This document shows, in pieces, positions 34,568-42,335 of a stretch of 64,000 nucleotides of DNA. A program made the position numbers and the translations under genes. The notes below the pieces were generated by a model. It was not told the DNA's origin and made no database searches. It worked only from the letters and a program-made list of their open reading frames with translations. The stretch's first letter is position 1; each line of letters begins with the position of its first letter. The stretch comes from an uncultured Bacteroidota bacterium (lineage in GTDB: Bacteria > Bacteroidota > Bacteroidia > Bacteroidales > P3). The stretch covers positions 1 through 64,000 of the forward strand of contig CACYIK010000010.1 of NCBI GenBank assembly GCA_902774395.1. Reading direction: 5' to 3'.

Positions 34568-35637
34568 CTAAAAGAAAAGACCTTTCCGGCCGTTCCCTCG
34601 ACCGGATGGCGTGGCGTCGTTTCCGTCGCAACCCCCTCTCCGTGGCCAGCCTCGTGATCATTGGCCTCTTCGCCGTCGTGGCGCTCCTCGGCTACCTCAT
34701 CACCCCCGACCATACCCCCTACTGCAACCAGCAGTACCTCGAACTCGCCACCCTCAAACCTTTTTCTAAAGCCTCGTTCCTCATCACCGACGAAAACACA
34801 CTCATCACTCATCACTCAACACTCAACACTATGCTCAAAGGCTCCCCTTTGAGCTATACCGCCACCCCTATAAAAGAATATAGATACGCGCACGATAGCC
34901 TCTTCGCCACCCCCTACAACGGCGACCCCATCGTCGTCCCCGCCAGCGAGGCCCGCGTCGAGACGCGCACCTTCATCCTCGGCACCGACGGCTACGGACG
35001 CGACGTCCTCAGCATGATCATGATAGGGTCGCGTGTGAGCCTCTCCGTGGGATTCATAGCCATCCTCATAGCCCTGCTCATAGGCATCACCCTCGGCGCC
35101 CTCGCCGCCTACCACGGCGGATGGGTCGACAACCTCATCATGTGGTTCATCAACGTCGTGTGGTCCATTCCCACCGTGCTGCTGGTCATCGCCATCACCT
35201 TCGTCCTTGGCAAAGGCTTCTGGCAGATATTCATCGCCGTGGGTCTCACCATGTGGGTCGACATTGCCCGTGTGGTGCGCGGCGAGGTCTTCAGCATCAA
35301 AGAGAAAGAGTATGTCGAGGCCACCCGCGCCCTCGGCTACAGCACCTTCCGCACCATCTTCCGCCACATCCTGCCCAACATCGCCGGCGCCATCGTCGTC
35401 ATCGCCGCCTCCAACTTCGCCAGTGCCATCCTCCTCGAGGCGGGCCTGAGCTTCCTCGGCATCGGCGTGCAGCCTCCCATGCCCTCGTGGGGCATGATGG
35501 TCAAGGAGAATTACGGCTACATACTCCTCGACAACGCCTACCTTGCCTTCCTCCCCGGACTGGCCATCATGCTTGTCGTCCTAGCCTTCATGCTCCTCGC
35601 CAACGGCCTCCGCGACGCCCTCGACATCAAGCGTTAG
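34465..35637 (+). CDS. Peptide-type ABC transporter permease (DppC/OppC family)
   Basis: A 390-residue inner-membrane permease with membrane segments near residues 60-80 and in the C-terminal half. The family blocks are LGTDGYGRDVLSMIMIGSRVSLSVG, the EAA loop (EATRALGYSTFRTIFRHILPN) and GIGVQPPMPSWGMMVKE. It should pair with a DppB-like permease and ATPases for peptide or nickel uptake; none is adjacent. The true start is unsure: ATG 34465 makes the first 34 residues from a repeat element, and ATG 34603 (MAWRRFRRNPLS) is the first after it. A second heptad array (34802-34829) adds ITHHSTLNT in the first periplasmic loop. Confidence 0.85.
   Translation: MKNENGKMKKKEEQQKDAKNGCVSRFSFFIFHFSSKRKDLSGRSLDRMAWRRFRRNPLSVASLVIIGLFAVVALLGYLITPDHTPYCNQQYLELATLKPFSKASFLITDENTLITHHSTLNTMLKGSPLSYTATPIKEYRYAHDSLFATPYNGDPIVVPASEARVETRTFILGTDGYGRDVLSMIMIGSRVSLSVGFIAILIALLIGITLGALAAYHGGWVDNLIMWFINVVWSIPTVLLVIAITFVLGKGFWQIFIAVGLTMWVDIARVVRGEVFSIKEKEYVEATRALGYSTFRTIFRHILPNIAGAIVVIAASNFASAILLEAGLSFLGIGVQPPMPSWGMMVKENYGYILLDNAYLAFLPGLAIMLVVLAFMLLANGLRDALDIKR
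34802..34829. repeat. 7-bp array (TCATCAC/TCAACAC, 4 units) inside the permease gene
   Basis: Two TCATCAC and two TCAACAC heptads, open in the gene's direction, encode LITHHSTLNT in a predicted periplasmic loop. Confidence 0.88.
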
Positions 35638-35736
35638 AAGGCCCATTAAGAACAATTAACAATACACAACCATCTGATATTCAAAACAAACACACGCTGT
35701 GGAAAAATAATTTCTCTCCATATCGGAAAAAGTTTG

Positions 35737-35744
35737 TACTTTTG
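35737..35744 (+). promoter_or_regulatory. Promoter -7 box of the first lipoprotein gene
   Basis: TACTTTTG (TAnnTTTG), 53 bp upstream of the ATG; no convincing -33 TTTG. Confidence 0.5.
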
Positions 35745-35797
35745 CACCTTGAAAACTAAACAAAGAAATTAATTATTAACCCAAAAACATTAAAAAA

Positions 35798-36361
35798 ATG
35801 AAGAAATTTTTCAGATTTTTCGCAATGGCCGCTATCGCCGGCTCTCTGATGGTTGCTTGCGGCGATGACGATGACGACGACGATGCTGACATCGCTAACG
35901 GCGCTTATGAGATCACCATGAATGGTTCCAACTGGACTGTCGCCGAGTTCTACGCTCAGTGGAACGAAGGTGGTCAGACCCAAAGTGGTGCCACGTATGA
36001 TCCTTACCTCGCTGTTGAGATGTGCAAGACCACCGCTGAGGACAGCCCCTACATTAAGGGTTCCCTGGCTGCCGCTGTTATCTCCAACGGCACCTACCAG
36101 TCGACCAGTGGCGACTATATGCTGTACTGCGATGAAAACGACCTCTATGAGTATCAGGGCGAGAGCTATTATAACTTTGTTCCTAACAAACAGAGCTTCG
36201 TCGAGAACATCACTGCTATCGACCTGAACGCCTGCAAGCTCAGCGGTAACTGGACTGAGGACTACAACGACTGCGAGGGCTACCTCACCAACGGTTCCTA
36301 CCCCTACACCATGACCGGCAAGATGAATAACTCCCAGTGGACTGCTGTTGAAGCCGAATAA
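35798..36361 (+). CDS. Surface lipoprotein with an Asp-rich export tag, unknown function
   Basis: A 187-residue lipoprotein: basic N-terminus, hydrophobic segment and lipobox SLMVACG with Cys21. The Cys is followed by Gly and seven consecutive Asp; acidic runs right after the lipid-anchored Cys act as surface-export signals in Bacteroidetes lipoproteins. The rest is Asn/Tyr/Thr-rich (YEITMNGSNWTVAEFYAQW) with no domain I recognise. It has its own -7 box and a strong terminator at 36381-36418. Confidence 0.8.
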   Translation: MKKFFRFFAMAAIAGSLMVACGDDDDDDDADIANGAYEITMNGSNWTVAEFYAQWNEGGQTQSGATYDPYLAVEMCKTTAEDSPYIKGSLAAAVISNGTYQSTSGDYMLYCDENDLYEYQGESYYNFVPNKQSFVENITAIDLNACKLSGNWTEDYNDCEGYLTNGSYPYTMTGKMNNSQWTAVEAE

Positions 36362-36380
36362 GCAACTAGCAAACATCCTT

Positions 36381-36418
36381 AAAACAAAAAGGCCGCTCAT
36401 AGCGGCCTCTTTGTTTTA
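36381..36418 (+). terminator. Intrinsic terminator after the Asp-tagged lipoprotein gene
   Basis: GGCCGC-TCATA-GCGGCC stem flanked by AAAACAAA and TTTGTTTT, 20 bp after the stop. Confidence 0.88.
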
Positions 36419-36438
36419 ATAATTAATACGACAACATC

Positions 36439-36942
36439 ATGAAAAAAACACTGATGCTGATGCTGTTGGCAGCGCCGCTCGCCTTGTCGTGCAATCCCGA
36501 GAAACAAATCATCAAGGAGGTAGCCTACAACTACTCCTTCGCCCTGGCGAACTACAACATCGACGAAGCCGAGAAATACGCCACCGAGGAGACCCGCGCC
36601 ATCACCCTCGCCATGGCTCGCAACCTGGTGAATGCCGTGGGCGAAGAGTACATCCAAAGCGACACCCCGGCAACCGTCGAGATTCGCTCGGTGGAGATCG
36701 TCAACGACACCGTTGCCAAAGCCGTCTACCATAAAGTCACGCCAATAAAGGACTTCACCGATACCCTGCTGCTCCGCAAACGCGAGGGAGAATGGCGCGC
36801 ACACGTGCTCATCCCTGTCGTCAAGAAGGGAGGGGATGAAAGCAGCAGCACTGCCGTCAAAAAAGGCACGCCCCAAATGATGACTCCGGAAATCTTAAAT
36901 AATCCTAAAAATCAGAGACAATCCGACTCTATATCAAAATAA
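36439..36942 (+). CDS. Small lipoprotein, NTF2-like (DUF4878-like), unknown function
   Basis: A 167-residue lipoprotein with lipobox LALSC (Cys18). Residues 20-125 have the length and pattern of an NTF2-like fold: helices rich in YNYSFALANYNIDEAEKYATEET, then beta strands ending EGEWRAHVLIPVV, as in DUF4878-type lipoproteins. The fold call is tentative. The C-terminal 40 residues are low-complexity and probably disordered. Confidence 0.7.
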   Translation: MKKTLMLMLLAAPLALSCNPEKQIIKEVAYNYSFALANYNIDEAEKYATEETRAITLAMARNLVNAVGEEYIQSDTPATVEIRSVEIVNDTVAKAVYHKVTPIKDFTDTLLLRKREGEWRAHVLIPVVKKGGDESSSTAVKKGTPQMMTPEILNNPKNQRQSDSISK

Positions 36943-36947
36943 TATCG

Positions 36948-36955
36948 TATTTTTG
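36948..36955 (+). promoter_or_regulatory. Promoter -7 box of the Lys/Glu-rich lipoprotein gene
   Basis: TATTTTTG, 24 bp upstream of the ATG at 36979 and immediately after the preceding stop. Confidence 0.5.
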
Positions 36956-36978
36956 CAGAAATTTTAAAATCAAATAAC

Positions 36979-37371
36979 ATGAAGAAAGTATTCAGAATGA
37001 GTGCGTTGGCCATCATGGTTATGGGCCTCGCCACCGCTTGCAACCAGGCTCCCGCCGAGAACACCGATTCCACCAACACCGACAGCATGCCCGCTACCGT
37101 CGAGGAGATGGTTGACACCGTCGCCGCCGATACCCTCCAGCAGGCTGAAGAGCCCGTGAAGGCCGAGGCTAAAAAAGCCACCGTTAAGAAAGACGAGCCC
37201 AAAAAGAAAGTGAAAGAATACAACCCCGAGGAGCCCGCCATGAAAGCCGTCGAGGAAGGTGAAGGCAAGGCTAAAGCCACCACTCTGAAACAGAAGAGCG
37301 CCCTCGAAGCCGCTAAGGTTGACAACAACAACACCAACACCAAAGGTCCCAAAGGTCGACTGAAAAAATAA
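36979..37371 (+). CDS. Lys/Glu/Ala-rich small lipoprotein, unknown function
   Basis: A 130-residue lipoprotein with lipobox GLATAC (Cys21) and an extended, charged, probably disordered body (VKAEAKKATVKKDEPKKKVKE). No domain recognised. It has its own promoter and a bidirectional terminator, so it is likely well expressed. Confidence 0.75.
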   Translation: MKKVFRMSALAIMVMGLATACNQAPAENTDSTNTDSMPATVEEMVDTVAADTLQQAEEPVKAEAKKATVKKDEPKKKVKEYNPEEPAMKAVEEGEGKAKATTLKQKSALEAAKVDNNNTNTKGPKGRLKK

Positions 37372-37392
37372 GAGATTTAACATCTCAGCCAA

Positions 37393-37431
37393 TAAAAAAG
37401 AGGATGCTTGATGGCATCCTCTTTTTTTTAT
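37393..37431. terminator. Bidirectional terminator between convergent lipoprotein genes
   Basis: AGAGGATGC-TTGAT-GGCATCCTCT stem with an A-run on the left and T-run on the right; serves the plus-strand gene ending at 37371 and the minus-strand gene ending at 37446. Confidence 0.88.
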
Positions 37432-37445
37432 TCACCTAACACCGA

Positions 37446-37838
37446 TTAAAGAACGAGTCGCGTATCCTCGAGAGAGGCAGAGATGGTGTCGGCACCGGTC
37501 TGCTGCTCGACAATCTGGCGTGCCTGCTCCTGGATGGCAGCATACTGGTCGGGGTGCTTGGAGTAATACTCGAGGCTGCGCTCGATATCCTCGCGGCTGA
37601 CATGATGGCGTGCCAATATATCGTCGTAGGCGCTCAGCACCTCGGGAGTCATAGCGTCATAGCTATAGTTGCTCTCAATGGCGTAGAAACTCTCTAGGAG
37701 GTAAGCCTCGGAGAGGAACGAAGCCATGGCCTTGTCGTCAAGCACATCATCAGGCCGACGGTCGGGGTTGCAGGAAGCCAGCGCGACGGCAACAAGGAGT
37801 GGCAGAAGTACTTTGGAAGCAGTAAAGATATTCTTCAT
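37446..37838 (-). CDS. DUF4296-family lipoprotein
   Basis: A 130-residue lipoprotein with lipobox VALASC (Cys23), followed by DVLDDKAMASFLSEAYLLESF and LARHHVSREDIERSLEYYSKHPDQY, the helical pattern of DUF4296, a Bacteroidetes family of unknown function. Separated from the upstream lipoprotein by a terminator, so it probably has its own weak promoter or depends on read-through. Confidence 0.85.
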   Translation of the reverse strand: MKNIFTASKVLLPLLVAVALASCNPDRRPDDVLDDKAMASFLSEAYLLESFYAIESNYSYDAMTPEVLSAYDDILARHHVSREDIERSLEYYSKHPDQYAAIQEQARQIVEQQTGADTISASLEDTRLVL

Positions 37839-37851
37839 TTGCGGGGAGGAT

Positions 37852-37888
37852 AAAAAAAGCAGGTCCGACCCAAGGGAAGGACCTGCTT
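37852..37888 (-). terminator. Intrinsic terminator after the Ala-rich lipoprotein gene
   Basis: Minus strand AAGCAGGTCC ... GGACCTGCTT followed by a T-run, 17 bp after the stop at 37905. Confidence 0.88.
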
Positions 37889-37904
37889 GTGACAGGAATC
37901 ATTA

Positions 37905-38357
37905 TTAGAATTTGATTTTCTTGGAGAGTTCCTCAGCGGCCTTGTCAGCGGCTTTGTCGACAGCCTTGTTGACTTCCTGGGCGGCTTTCTCTTTGGCCTT
38001 GTTCACAGCGCACTGGCCAACACCTTCCTCAACGGCTTTGACAAACTTGTCGTTGTTCTGGTAGGCCTGGTAGCTGGTGGAGAGGATCTGCTTCATGCAG
38101 TTCTTGATTTTGGTCTTGTCGGCGCTGGCGCAGTTGCAGATTTCCTCGGCAGCCTGCTGGGCGGCGGCCATCATGGCGGCGTCGGCATCGGCCTCGGTGG
38201 TGGCCTCAACAGCCTGCTCGGCGGGCTGCTCCTCGACGGTGGCCTCAGCGGCGGTGCTGTCGATGGTGTCGGTAGCTTCAGTGTTGTTGTTTCCGCAGGA
38301 AACGGTCATGGCGGCCACGAAGAGGGCGCAACCAACAAAAGATAAAACTTTCTTCAT
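37905..38357 (-). CDS. Ala/Lys/Glu-rich helical lipoprotein, unknown function
   Basis: A 150-residue lipoprotein with lipobox AMTVSCG (Cys21). A Thr/Glu/Ala-rich linker leads to a helical region with three cysteines (EEICNCASADKTKIKNCMKQIL and VGQCAVNKAKEK) and a C-terminal amphipathic helix (VDKAADKAAEELSKKIKF). No named domain recognised. A -7 box is at 38409-38416 and a terminator follows. Confidence 0.75.
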   Translation of the reverse strand: MKKVLSFVGCALFVAAMTVSCGNNNTEATDTIDSTAAEATVEEQPAEQAVEATTEADADAAMMAAAQQAAEEICNCASADKTKIKNCMKQILSTSYQAYQNNDKFVKAVEEGVGQCAVNKAKEKAAQEVNKAVDKAADKAAEELSKKIKF

Positions 38358-38408
38358 TTTTCTTGATTTTTAATTGGTTATACTTTATTGTTTGTTATTT
38401 AACAAATG

Positions 38409-38416
38409 CAAAAATA
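38409..38416 (-). promoter_or_regulatory. Promoter -7 box of the Ala-rich lipoprotein gene
   Basis: Minus-strand TATTTTTG about 52 bp upstream of the ATG. Confidence 0.5.
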
Positions 38417-38463
38417 CGAATTTCCACGTATATAGAGATAATATCAACTCTTAAATAATACTA

Positions 38464-38487
38464 AAAAGCCCTCAAGATGAGGGCTTA
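38464..38487 (-). terminator. Intrinsic terminator after tRNA-Val
   Basis: Minus strand AGCCCTC-ATCT-TGAGGGCTTTTT directly after the CCA end. Confidence 0.88.
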
Positions 38488-38488
38488 A

Positions 38489-38566
38489 TGGTGGGAGTAA
38501 CAGGGATCGAACCAGTGACCTCCTGCTTGTAAGGCAGGCGCTCTGAACCAGCTGAGCTATACTCCC
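38489..38566 (-). tRNA. tRNA-Val (anticodon UAC), CCA encoded
   Basis: A complete cloverleaf on the minus strand: acceptor stem GGGAGTA pairing with TACTCCC, D arm with AGCTCAGCTGGTTCAGAGC, anticodon stem CCTGC/GCAGG around loop CTTACAA (anticodon TAC), T arm with GGTTCGATCC, discriminator A, and a genome-encoded CCA. A full promoter lies just upstream and a terminator just downstream, so it is a single-gene unit. Confidence 0.97.
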
Positions 38567-38576
38567 AAAGCGGGTG

Positions 38577-38608
38577 CAAAAATACTAACTTTTTCCGATA
38601 TAGCCAAA
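38577..38608 (-). promoter_or_regulatory. Promoter of tRNA-Val
   Basis: Minus strand TTTG-N20-TATTTTTG, about 10 bp before the mature tRNA 5' end. It overlaps the space after the ABC exporter gene. Confidence 0.65.
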
Positions 38609-38612
38609 CTTT

Positions 38613-40481
38613 TTATGCAAACGACTGCATATCAACGAGCTTTTTATAGAGTCCCCCGAGGGTGATGAGCTCGTCGTGGGTGCCCTGTTCTACAATCTGG
38701 CCCTTGTCGAGCACGATGATACGGTCGGCTCCTTTGATGGTGGAGAGGCGGTGGGCGATAACGATGGAGGTGCGTCCTTTCATCAGGGCGTCGAGGCCCT
38801 GCTGCACGGCGCGCTCCGACTCGGAGTCGAGGGCCGACGTGGCCTCGTCGAGGATGAGCACAGGGGTGTCACGCAGCACGGCACGGGCGATGCTCAAGCG
38901 CTGGCGCTGGCCACCCGAGAGGTTGAGTCCGCGGTCGCCAATAGGGGTGTCGTAGCCCTGCGGCAGCAGGTCGATGAACTCGTCGGCATGGGCGATGCGG
39001 GCGGCCTCGCGTATCTGCTCGCGTGTATAGGCCGTCGAGCCAAAGGCGATGTTGTTGGCCACGGTGTCGTTGAAGAGGATGCAGTTCTGCGACACCAGGC
39101 CGAACTGGCGGCGCAGCGAGTCGATATTGACGTCGCGGATAGGGTATCCGTCGAAGGAGATGAATCCGTCGGTGCAGTCGTAGAAGCGAGGCAGGAGGTC
39201 GACCATGGTGGTCTTGCCGGCCCCCGAGGGGCCAACGACGGCAATGGTCTGTCCCTTGGGGATGACAAGGTTGATGCCCTTAAGGACCATCGTGTCTACC
39301 GGAATTCCCGGAATTTCCGGAGATTCCGGATTATCCTGACAATCCGGTTTTTCTCTATAGCTAAAGCTCACGTCGTGGAACTCGATACTGTCACTGAAGG
39401 GCGGCAGGACGGGGGCGCCGGGTTTCTCGACGATGACCTCGTCGGCGTCGAGCACCTCGAGGAAGCGCTCGGCGGCAGCATTGCTCTTGAGGAGCGTATT
39501 GACGGCGCGCACAACGGCTTGGATAGGCGGTATGATGCGGGCGAAAATGATGACGAAGAAGATGAACACCGAAGGCTGTATGGAGCCGTCGAAGACCTGC
39601 CATCCGCCGATGATGAGGATGAACACCAGCGCCAGGGTGCCGAGGACTTCGGAGAGCGGCGACGAGAGCTCGCGGTGGCGCGCCACCTTGACCATGGTGC
39701 GGGCATAGGTGCCGTTGGCCTCGGCGAAGCGCTGCTCGCGATCATCCTCGCGGCCGAAGGCCTTGATGGCACGCAGGCCCGCCAGCGACTCCTCGAGGAT
39801 GGAGACGATGCCGCCGAGCTCGCGCTGACCCTTCTGCGAGTTGCGCTTCAGCTTCTTGCCTATCAGCGCCATGACCCACACCCCTATGGGTAGCACCACG
39901 AGGAAGAGCAGCGTCAGACGCCACGAAACGAAGAAGAGGATGAATCCGAAGACGATGACATTGACAGGGTCTTTGAAGAGCATCTGCAACACGCTGGCGC
40001 ACCACTCGAGGTCGACGAGGTCGTTGGACATACGGCTGATGAGGTCGCCACGGCGCTTCTTGTTGAAATAGGAGACGGGGAGGATGGTGACTTTGTGGTA
40101 GATGTCGTTGCGCAGGCGCTGGATGAGGCCGGTGCGAACCACGGCGAGGAAGAGCTGTGCGATATAGCGGAAGAGGTTGCTCAGGAACGAGCAGGAGAGG
40201 TAGCCCGCAGCGACGATGAGCAGGCTCTGCCAGACGCCATGGGTCTCCTTGTAGCTGTAGAGGTGCCACATGGCCCAATCGGTCAGCTCATGCTGGCTGA
40301 AGCCGAACTCGGGCTCGGCGGCGGGAGCACCGTTCATGCCGAACATCAGCTCCACGAAGGGGATGATGAGCACGTAGGAGCCCAGGTTGAAGAGGATGTG
40401 CAGCACGTTGAACAGCACGTTGAACGAGAGCTGCACAGGGAAATATTTCAGATAGCGGAATATGCGGAGTATCGATTTCAT
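38613..40481 (-). CDS. MsbA-like ABC exporter (fused permease and ATPase)
   Basis: A 622-residue half-transporter: six membrane segments in the first 330 residues with VSYFNKKRRGDLISRMSNDL coupling helix, then an ATPase with Walker [10 protein letters not shown], signature LSGGQRQRLSIARAVL, Walker B VLILDEATSALD and H-loop AHRLST. The type is that of lipid A or drug exporters working as dimers; substrate not determined. A 9-bp array (39299-39343) adds a Pro/Glu-rich segment (NPESPEIPGIP) in the N-terminal part of the ATPase before Walker A. It lies 13 bp downstream of the PD40 gene. Confidence 0.88.
   Translation of the reverse strand: MKSILRIFRYLKYFPVQLSFNVLFNVLHILFNLGSYVLIIPFVELMFGMNGAPAAEPEFGFSQHELTDWAMWHLYSYKETHGVWQSLLIVAAGYLSCSFLSNLFRYIAQLFLAVVRTGLIQRLRNDIYHKVTILPVSYFNKKRRGDLISRMSNDLVDLEWCASVLQMLFKDPVNVIVFGFILFFVSWRLTLLFLVVLPIGVWVMALIGKKLKRNSQKGQRELGGIVSILEESLAGLRAIKAFGREDDREQRFAEANGTYARTMVKVARHRELSSPLSEVLGTLALVFILIIGGWQVFDGSIQPSVFIFFVIIFARIIPPIQAVVRAVNTLLKSNAAAERFLEVLDADEVIVEKPGAPVLPPFSDSIEFHDVSFSYREKPDCQDNPESPEIPGIPVDTMVLKGINLVIPKGQTIAVVGPSGAGKTTMVDLLPRFYDCTDGFISFDGYPIRDVNIDSLRRQFGLVSQNCILFNDTVANNIAFGSTAYTREQIREAARIAHADEFIDLLPQGYDTPIGDRGLNLSGGQRQRLSIARAVLRDTPVLILDEATSALDSESERAVQQGLDALMKGRTSIVIAHRLSTIKGADRIIVLDKGQIVEQGTHDELITLGGLYKKLVDMQSFA
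39299..39343. repeat. 9-bp array (CCGGAATTC type, 5 units) inside the ABC exporter gene
   Basis: CCGGAATTC, CCGGAATTT, CCGGAGATT, CCGGATTAT, CCTGACAAT: five 9-bp units. Each is three codons, so unit number never alters the frame. Confidence 0.85.
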
Positions 40482-40494
40482 CGGCGTTTGGTGT

Positions 40495-42312
40495 TTAGTC
40501 GGTGGCGCGGATTTGTGGGAACTTGATGTCGGTGCCGCCGCGGTAGGAGAGACGTTCGGCGCGGAGCTTCTTCTTCAGCAGGTAGTCGTAGACGGCCTTG
40601 GCGTCGGTAATCTTGGGGCACTCGATGGCGACATGTACGCGCGGGTGGTCGAAGAACCAGGCGGCCCAGGCGTCGAGGGTGCGCTCGTCGGCGGCGCTGA
40701 GACGGCTGCCGCTGAGGGGTTTAATATAGAGGGGAGTGATGCTGTCGTAGAGCGTCGCCACCTCCTTGTCGCTGAAGGCCGCGGCCTTGCCGGTAGCAAT
40801 ATAGGGCAGGCAGCTGTCGCCGCTGAACACCACGGTGTTCAGCTCGCGCTCGGAGAGCATGAAGACGGTGTCGTGTGCCGACCGCGGACTCTCGACCCTC
40901 ATGCGGCAGCAGCGCATGGGCTCGGGCCGCGCGGCGGGATAGAGGTCGAACATCAGGATGTCCATGCTGCGCGACGACTTCATCCTGCCAGGGAAATAGG
41001 CACGGCTGCCGTCGGCAGTGACGCAGAAGGAGAGCTCGTCATTCTCGCTGTTGATGGGCAGGCCCAGGTTGGTGGGACGTATGCCCTCGACGGCGAAGTC
41101 GGCGAAGTAGACGTCATAGCCACCGAAGCCCTGCCATCCGTCGGAGACGAAGTAGAGGGTGTGGCCGTCGGCATGGAGGAAGGGGAACTTCTCGTTGCCC
41201 GTGGTGTTGATGGAGGTGCCGAGGTTCTCGGGACGGCTCCAGTCGCCGTTCTTGAGGCGGTGGCAGCGCCAGATGTCCATGCCGCCCTTGCCGCCCTTGC
41301 GGTCGGAGGCAAAGTAGAGCCAGCGGCCGTCGGCGCTGACCGAGGGCTGCGACTCCCAGCTTTTCTCGCCATTGATGCCATTGCCCAGTCTCTCCACTTT
41401 CCACTCTCCACTCTCTGCTCTCCACTCGGCATGGTAGAGGTCGCTGTTGGCATAGCCACGCTCCTGCGTGATACGCGAGAAGTAGAGGTGGCGGCCGTCG
41501 GCGGTGACGCTGACACCTCCCTCGGGGAGGCCGCTATTGAAGGGCTTCGGCAGAGCCTTGCCCTTGGCAAAGGCCGTATCTTTCCACTCGCTGCAGCAGA
41601 GCTCCATGCGCGTCTGCTCCAGGGTGCGGTTGTAGAAGTCGTTCTTGCTGCTCTTCACCGGCACCTCGCGCAGGAAATAGCAGCGGCTGCCGTCGTGGGT
41701 GATGAAGGGCAGCGTCTCGTTGCGCTTGGTGCTGACGCCCGCCAGGGGATGGGGGTCGAAGGGTGCCTTGTTGAGCTCGGCGTCGGCAAGGAAATGCGAC
41801 CAGTGGAGGTATACCGAGGCCTCCTCGTAGACGGCCATCAGCTCCTTGTCGTCAGACCCTTCGGCCAGCCGGAAGTACTTGTCAAACTCGGCCACGGCGT
41901 CTTCATAGTGCTCGTCGGTGTAGAGGATGACGCCCTTGTAGAAGTGCGCCAACCCGTTGGGATAGGTGGGACAGAGCTCTATGCATTTGGTGAAGTAGCG
42001 GCGTATGCCGCCGGTCTGGAAGCCGTTCTTGACGGCAATCATGCCCATCCAGAACTGGGGGTCGGCGGCCTTGGGGTTGCGTTGCGCCACACGCCACATA
42101 GACTTCGACGCCGCGCTATAGCGGTGGTGCTCATAGTGGTCGAGGGCCTCGCGGTAGCCGTCCATGTCGCCCGCCTTCACCTTGACACCGCAGCCCCACT
42201 GCTGAGCTTGGAGGGAATTGAAAATTGAAAATTGAAAATTGAAAATTAATACAGCCAAAAAAAGACTGCGGATATGCTGTACCGACAGCTTTGTATGCGC
42301 GAAGCGTTTCAA
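40495..42312 (-). CDS. TPR/PD40 beta-propeller envelope protein with degenerate OmpA-like end
   Basis: A roughly 605-residue protein resembling the PorE/OmpA-PD40 group linked to T9SS and peptidoglycan. Domains: signal peptide; TPR-like helices (about 45-190); PD40 blades (VSVTADGRHLYFSR, PSVSADGRWLYFASDRKGGKGGMDIW, FLHADGHTLYFVSDGWQGFGGYDVY, about 205-440); and a C-terminal stretch (about 545-600, LDAWAAWFFDHPRVHVAIE ... AVYDYLLKKKLRAERLSY) that looks like an OmpA domain lacking the TDxxG and NxxLSxxRA peptidoglycan-binding residues. No ATG or GTG start precedes the signal peptide in frame; only TTG codons (42312, 42258). Its hydrophobic core (IFNFQFSIFN) is encoded by a heptad array. Another array inserts RAESGEWKVE between blades. 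Confidence 0.75.
   Translation of the reverse strand: MKRFAHTKLSVQHIRSLFLAVLIFNFQFSIFNSLQAQQWGCGVKVKAGDMDGYREALDHYEHHRYSAASKSMWRVAQRNPKAADPQFWMGMIAVKNGFQTGGIRRYFTKCIELCPTYPNGLAHFYKGVILYTDEHYEDAVAEFDKYFRLAEGSDDKELMAVYEEASVYLHWSHFLADAELNKAPFDPHPLAGVSTKRNETLPFITHDGSRCYFLREVPVKSSKNDFYNRTLEQTRMELCCSEWKDTAFAKGKALPKPFNSGLPEGGVSVTADGRHLYFSRITQERGYANSDLYHAEWRAESGEWKVERLGNGINGEKSWESQPSVSADGRWLYFASDRKGGKGGMDIWRCHRLKNGDWSRPENLGTSINTTGNEKFPFLHADGHTLYFVSDGWQGFGGYDVYFADFAVEGIRPTNLGLPINSENDELSFCVTADGSRAYFPGRMKSSRSMDILMFDLYPAARPEPMRCCRMRVESPRSAHDTVFMLSERELNTVVFSGDSCLPYIATGKAAAFSDKEVATLYDSITPLYIKPLSGSRLSAADERTLDAWAAWFFDHPRVHVAIECPKITDAKAVYDYLLKKKLRAERLSYRGGTDIKFPQIRATD
41391..41425. repeat. 7-bp array (TCTCCAC, 5 units) inside the PD40 gene
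   Basis: TCTCCAC, TTTCCAC, TCTCCAC, TCTCTGC, TCTCCAC; on the gene strand GTGGAGA-type units encode AEWRAESGEWKVE between propeller blades. Same unit as in mutA and the flavoprotein gene. Confidence 0.88.
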
Positions 42313-42334
42313 TTTTCAATTTTCAATTTTCAAT
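42217..42334. repeat. Perfect inverted pair of 7-bp arrays (4 x ATTGAAA / 4 x TTTCAAT)
   Basis: Four perfect ATTGAAA heptads (42217-42244) and four perfect TTTCAAT heptads (42307-42334) flank a 62-bp core with an inner hairpin GCTGT-ACCG-ACAGC. The 118-bp element begins two bases after the sufD stop (minus strand) and ends inside the signal peptide of the PD40 gene. Confidence 0.92.
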
Positions 42335-42335
42335 T

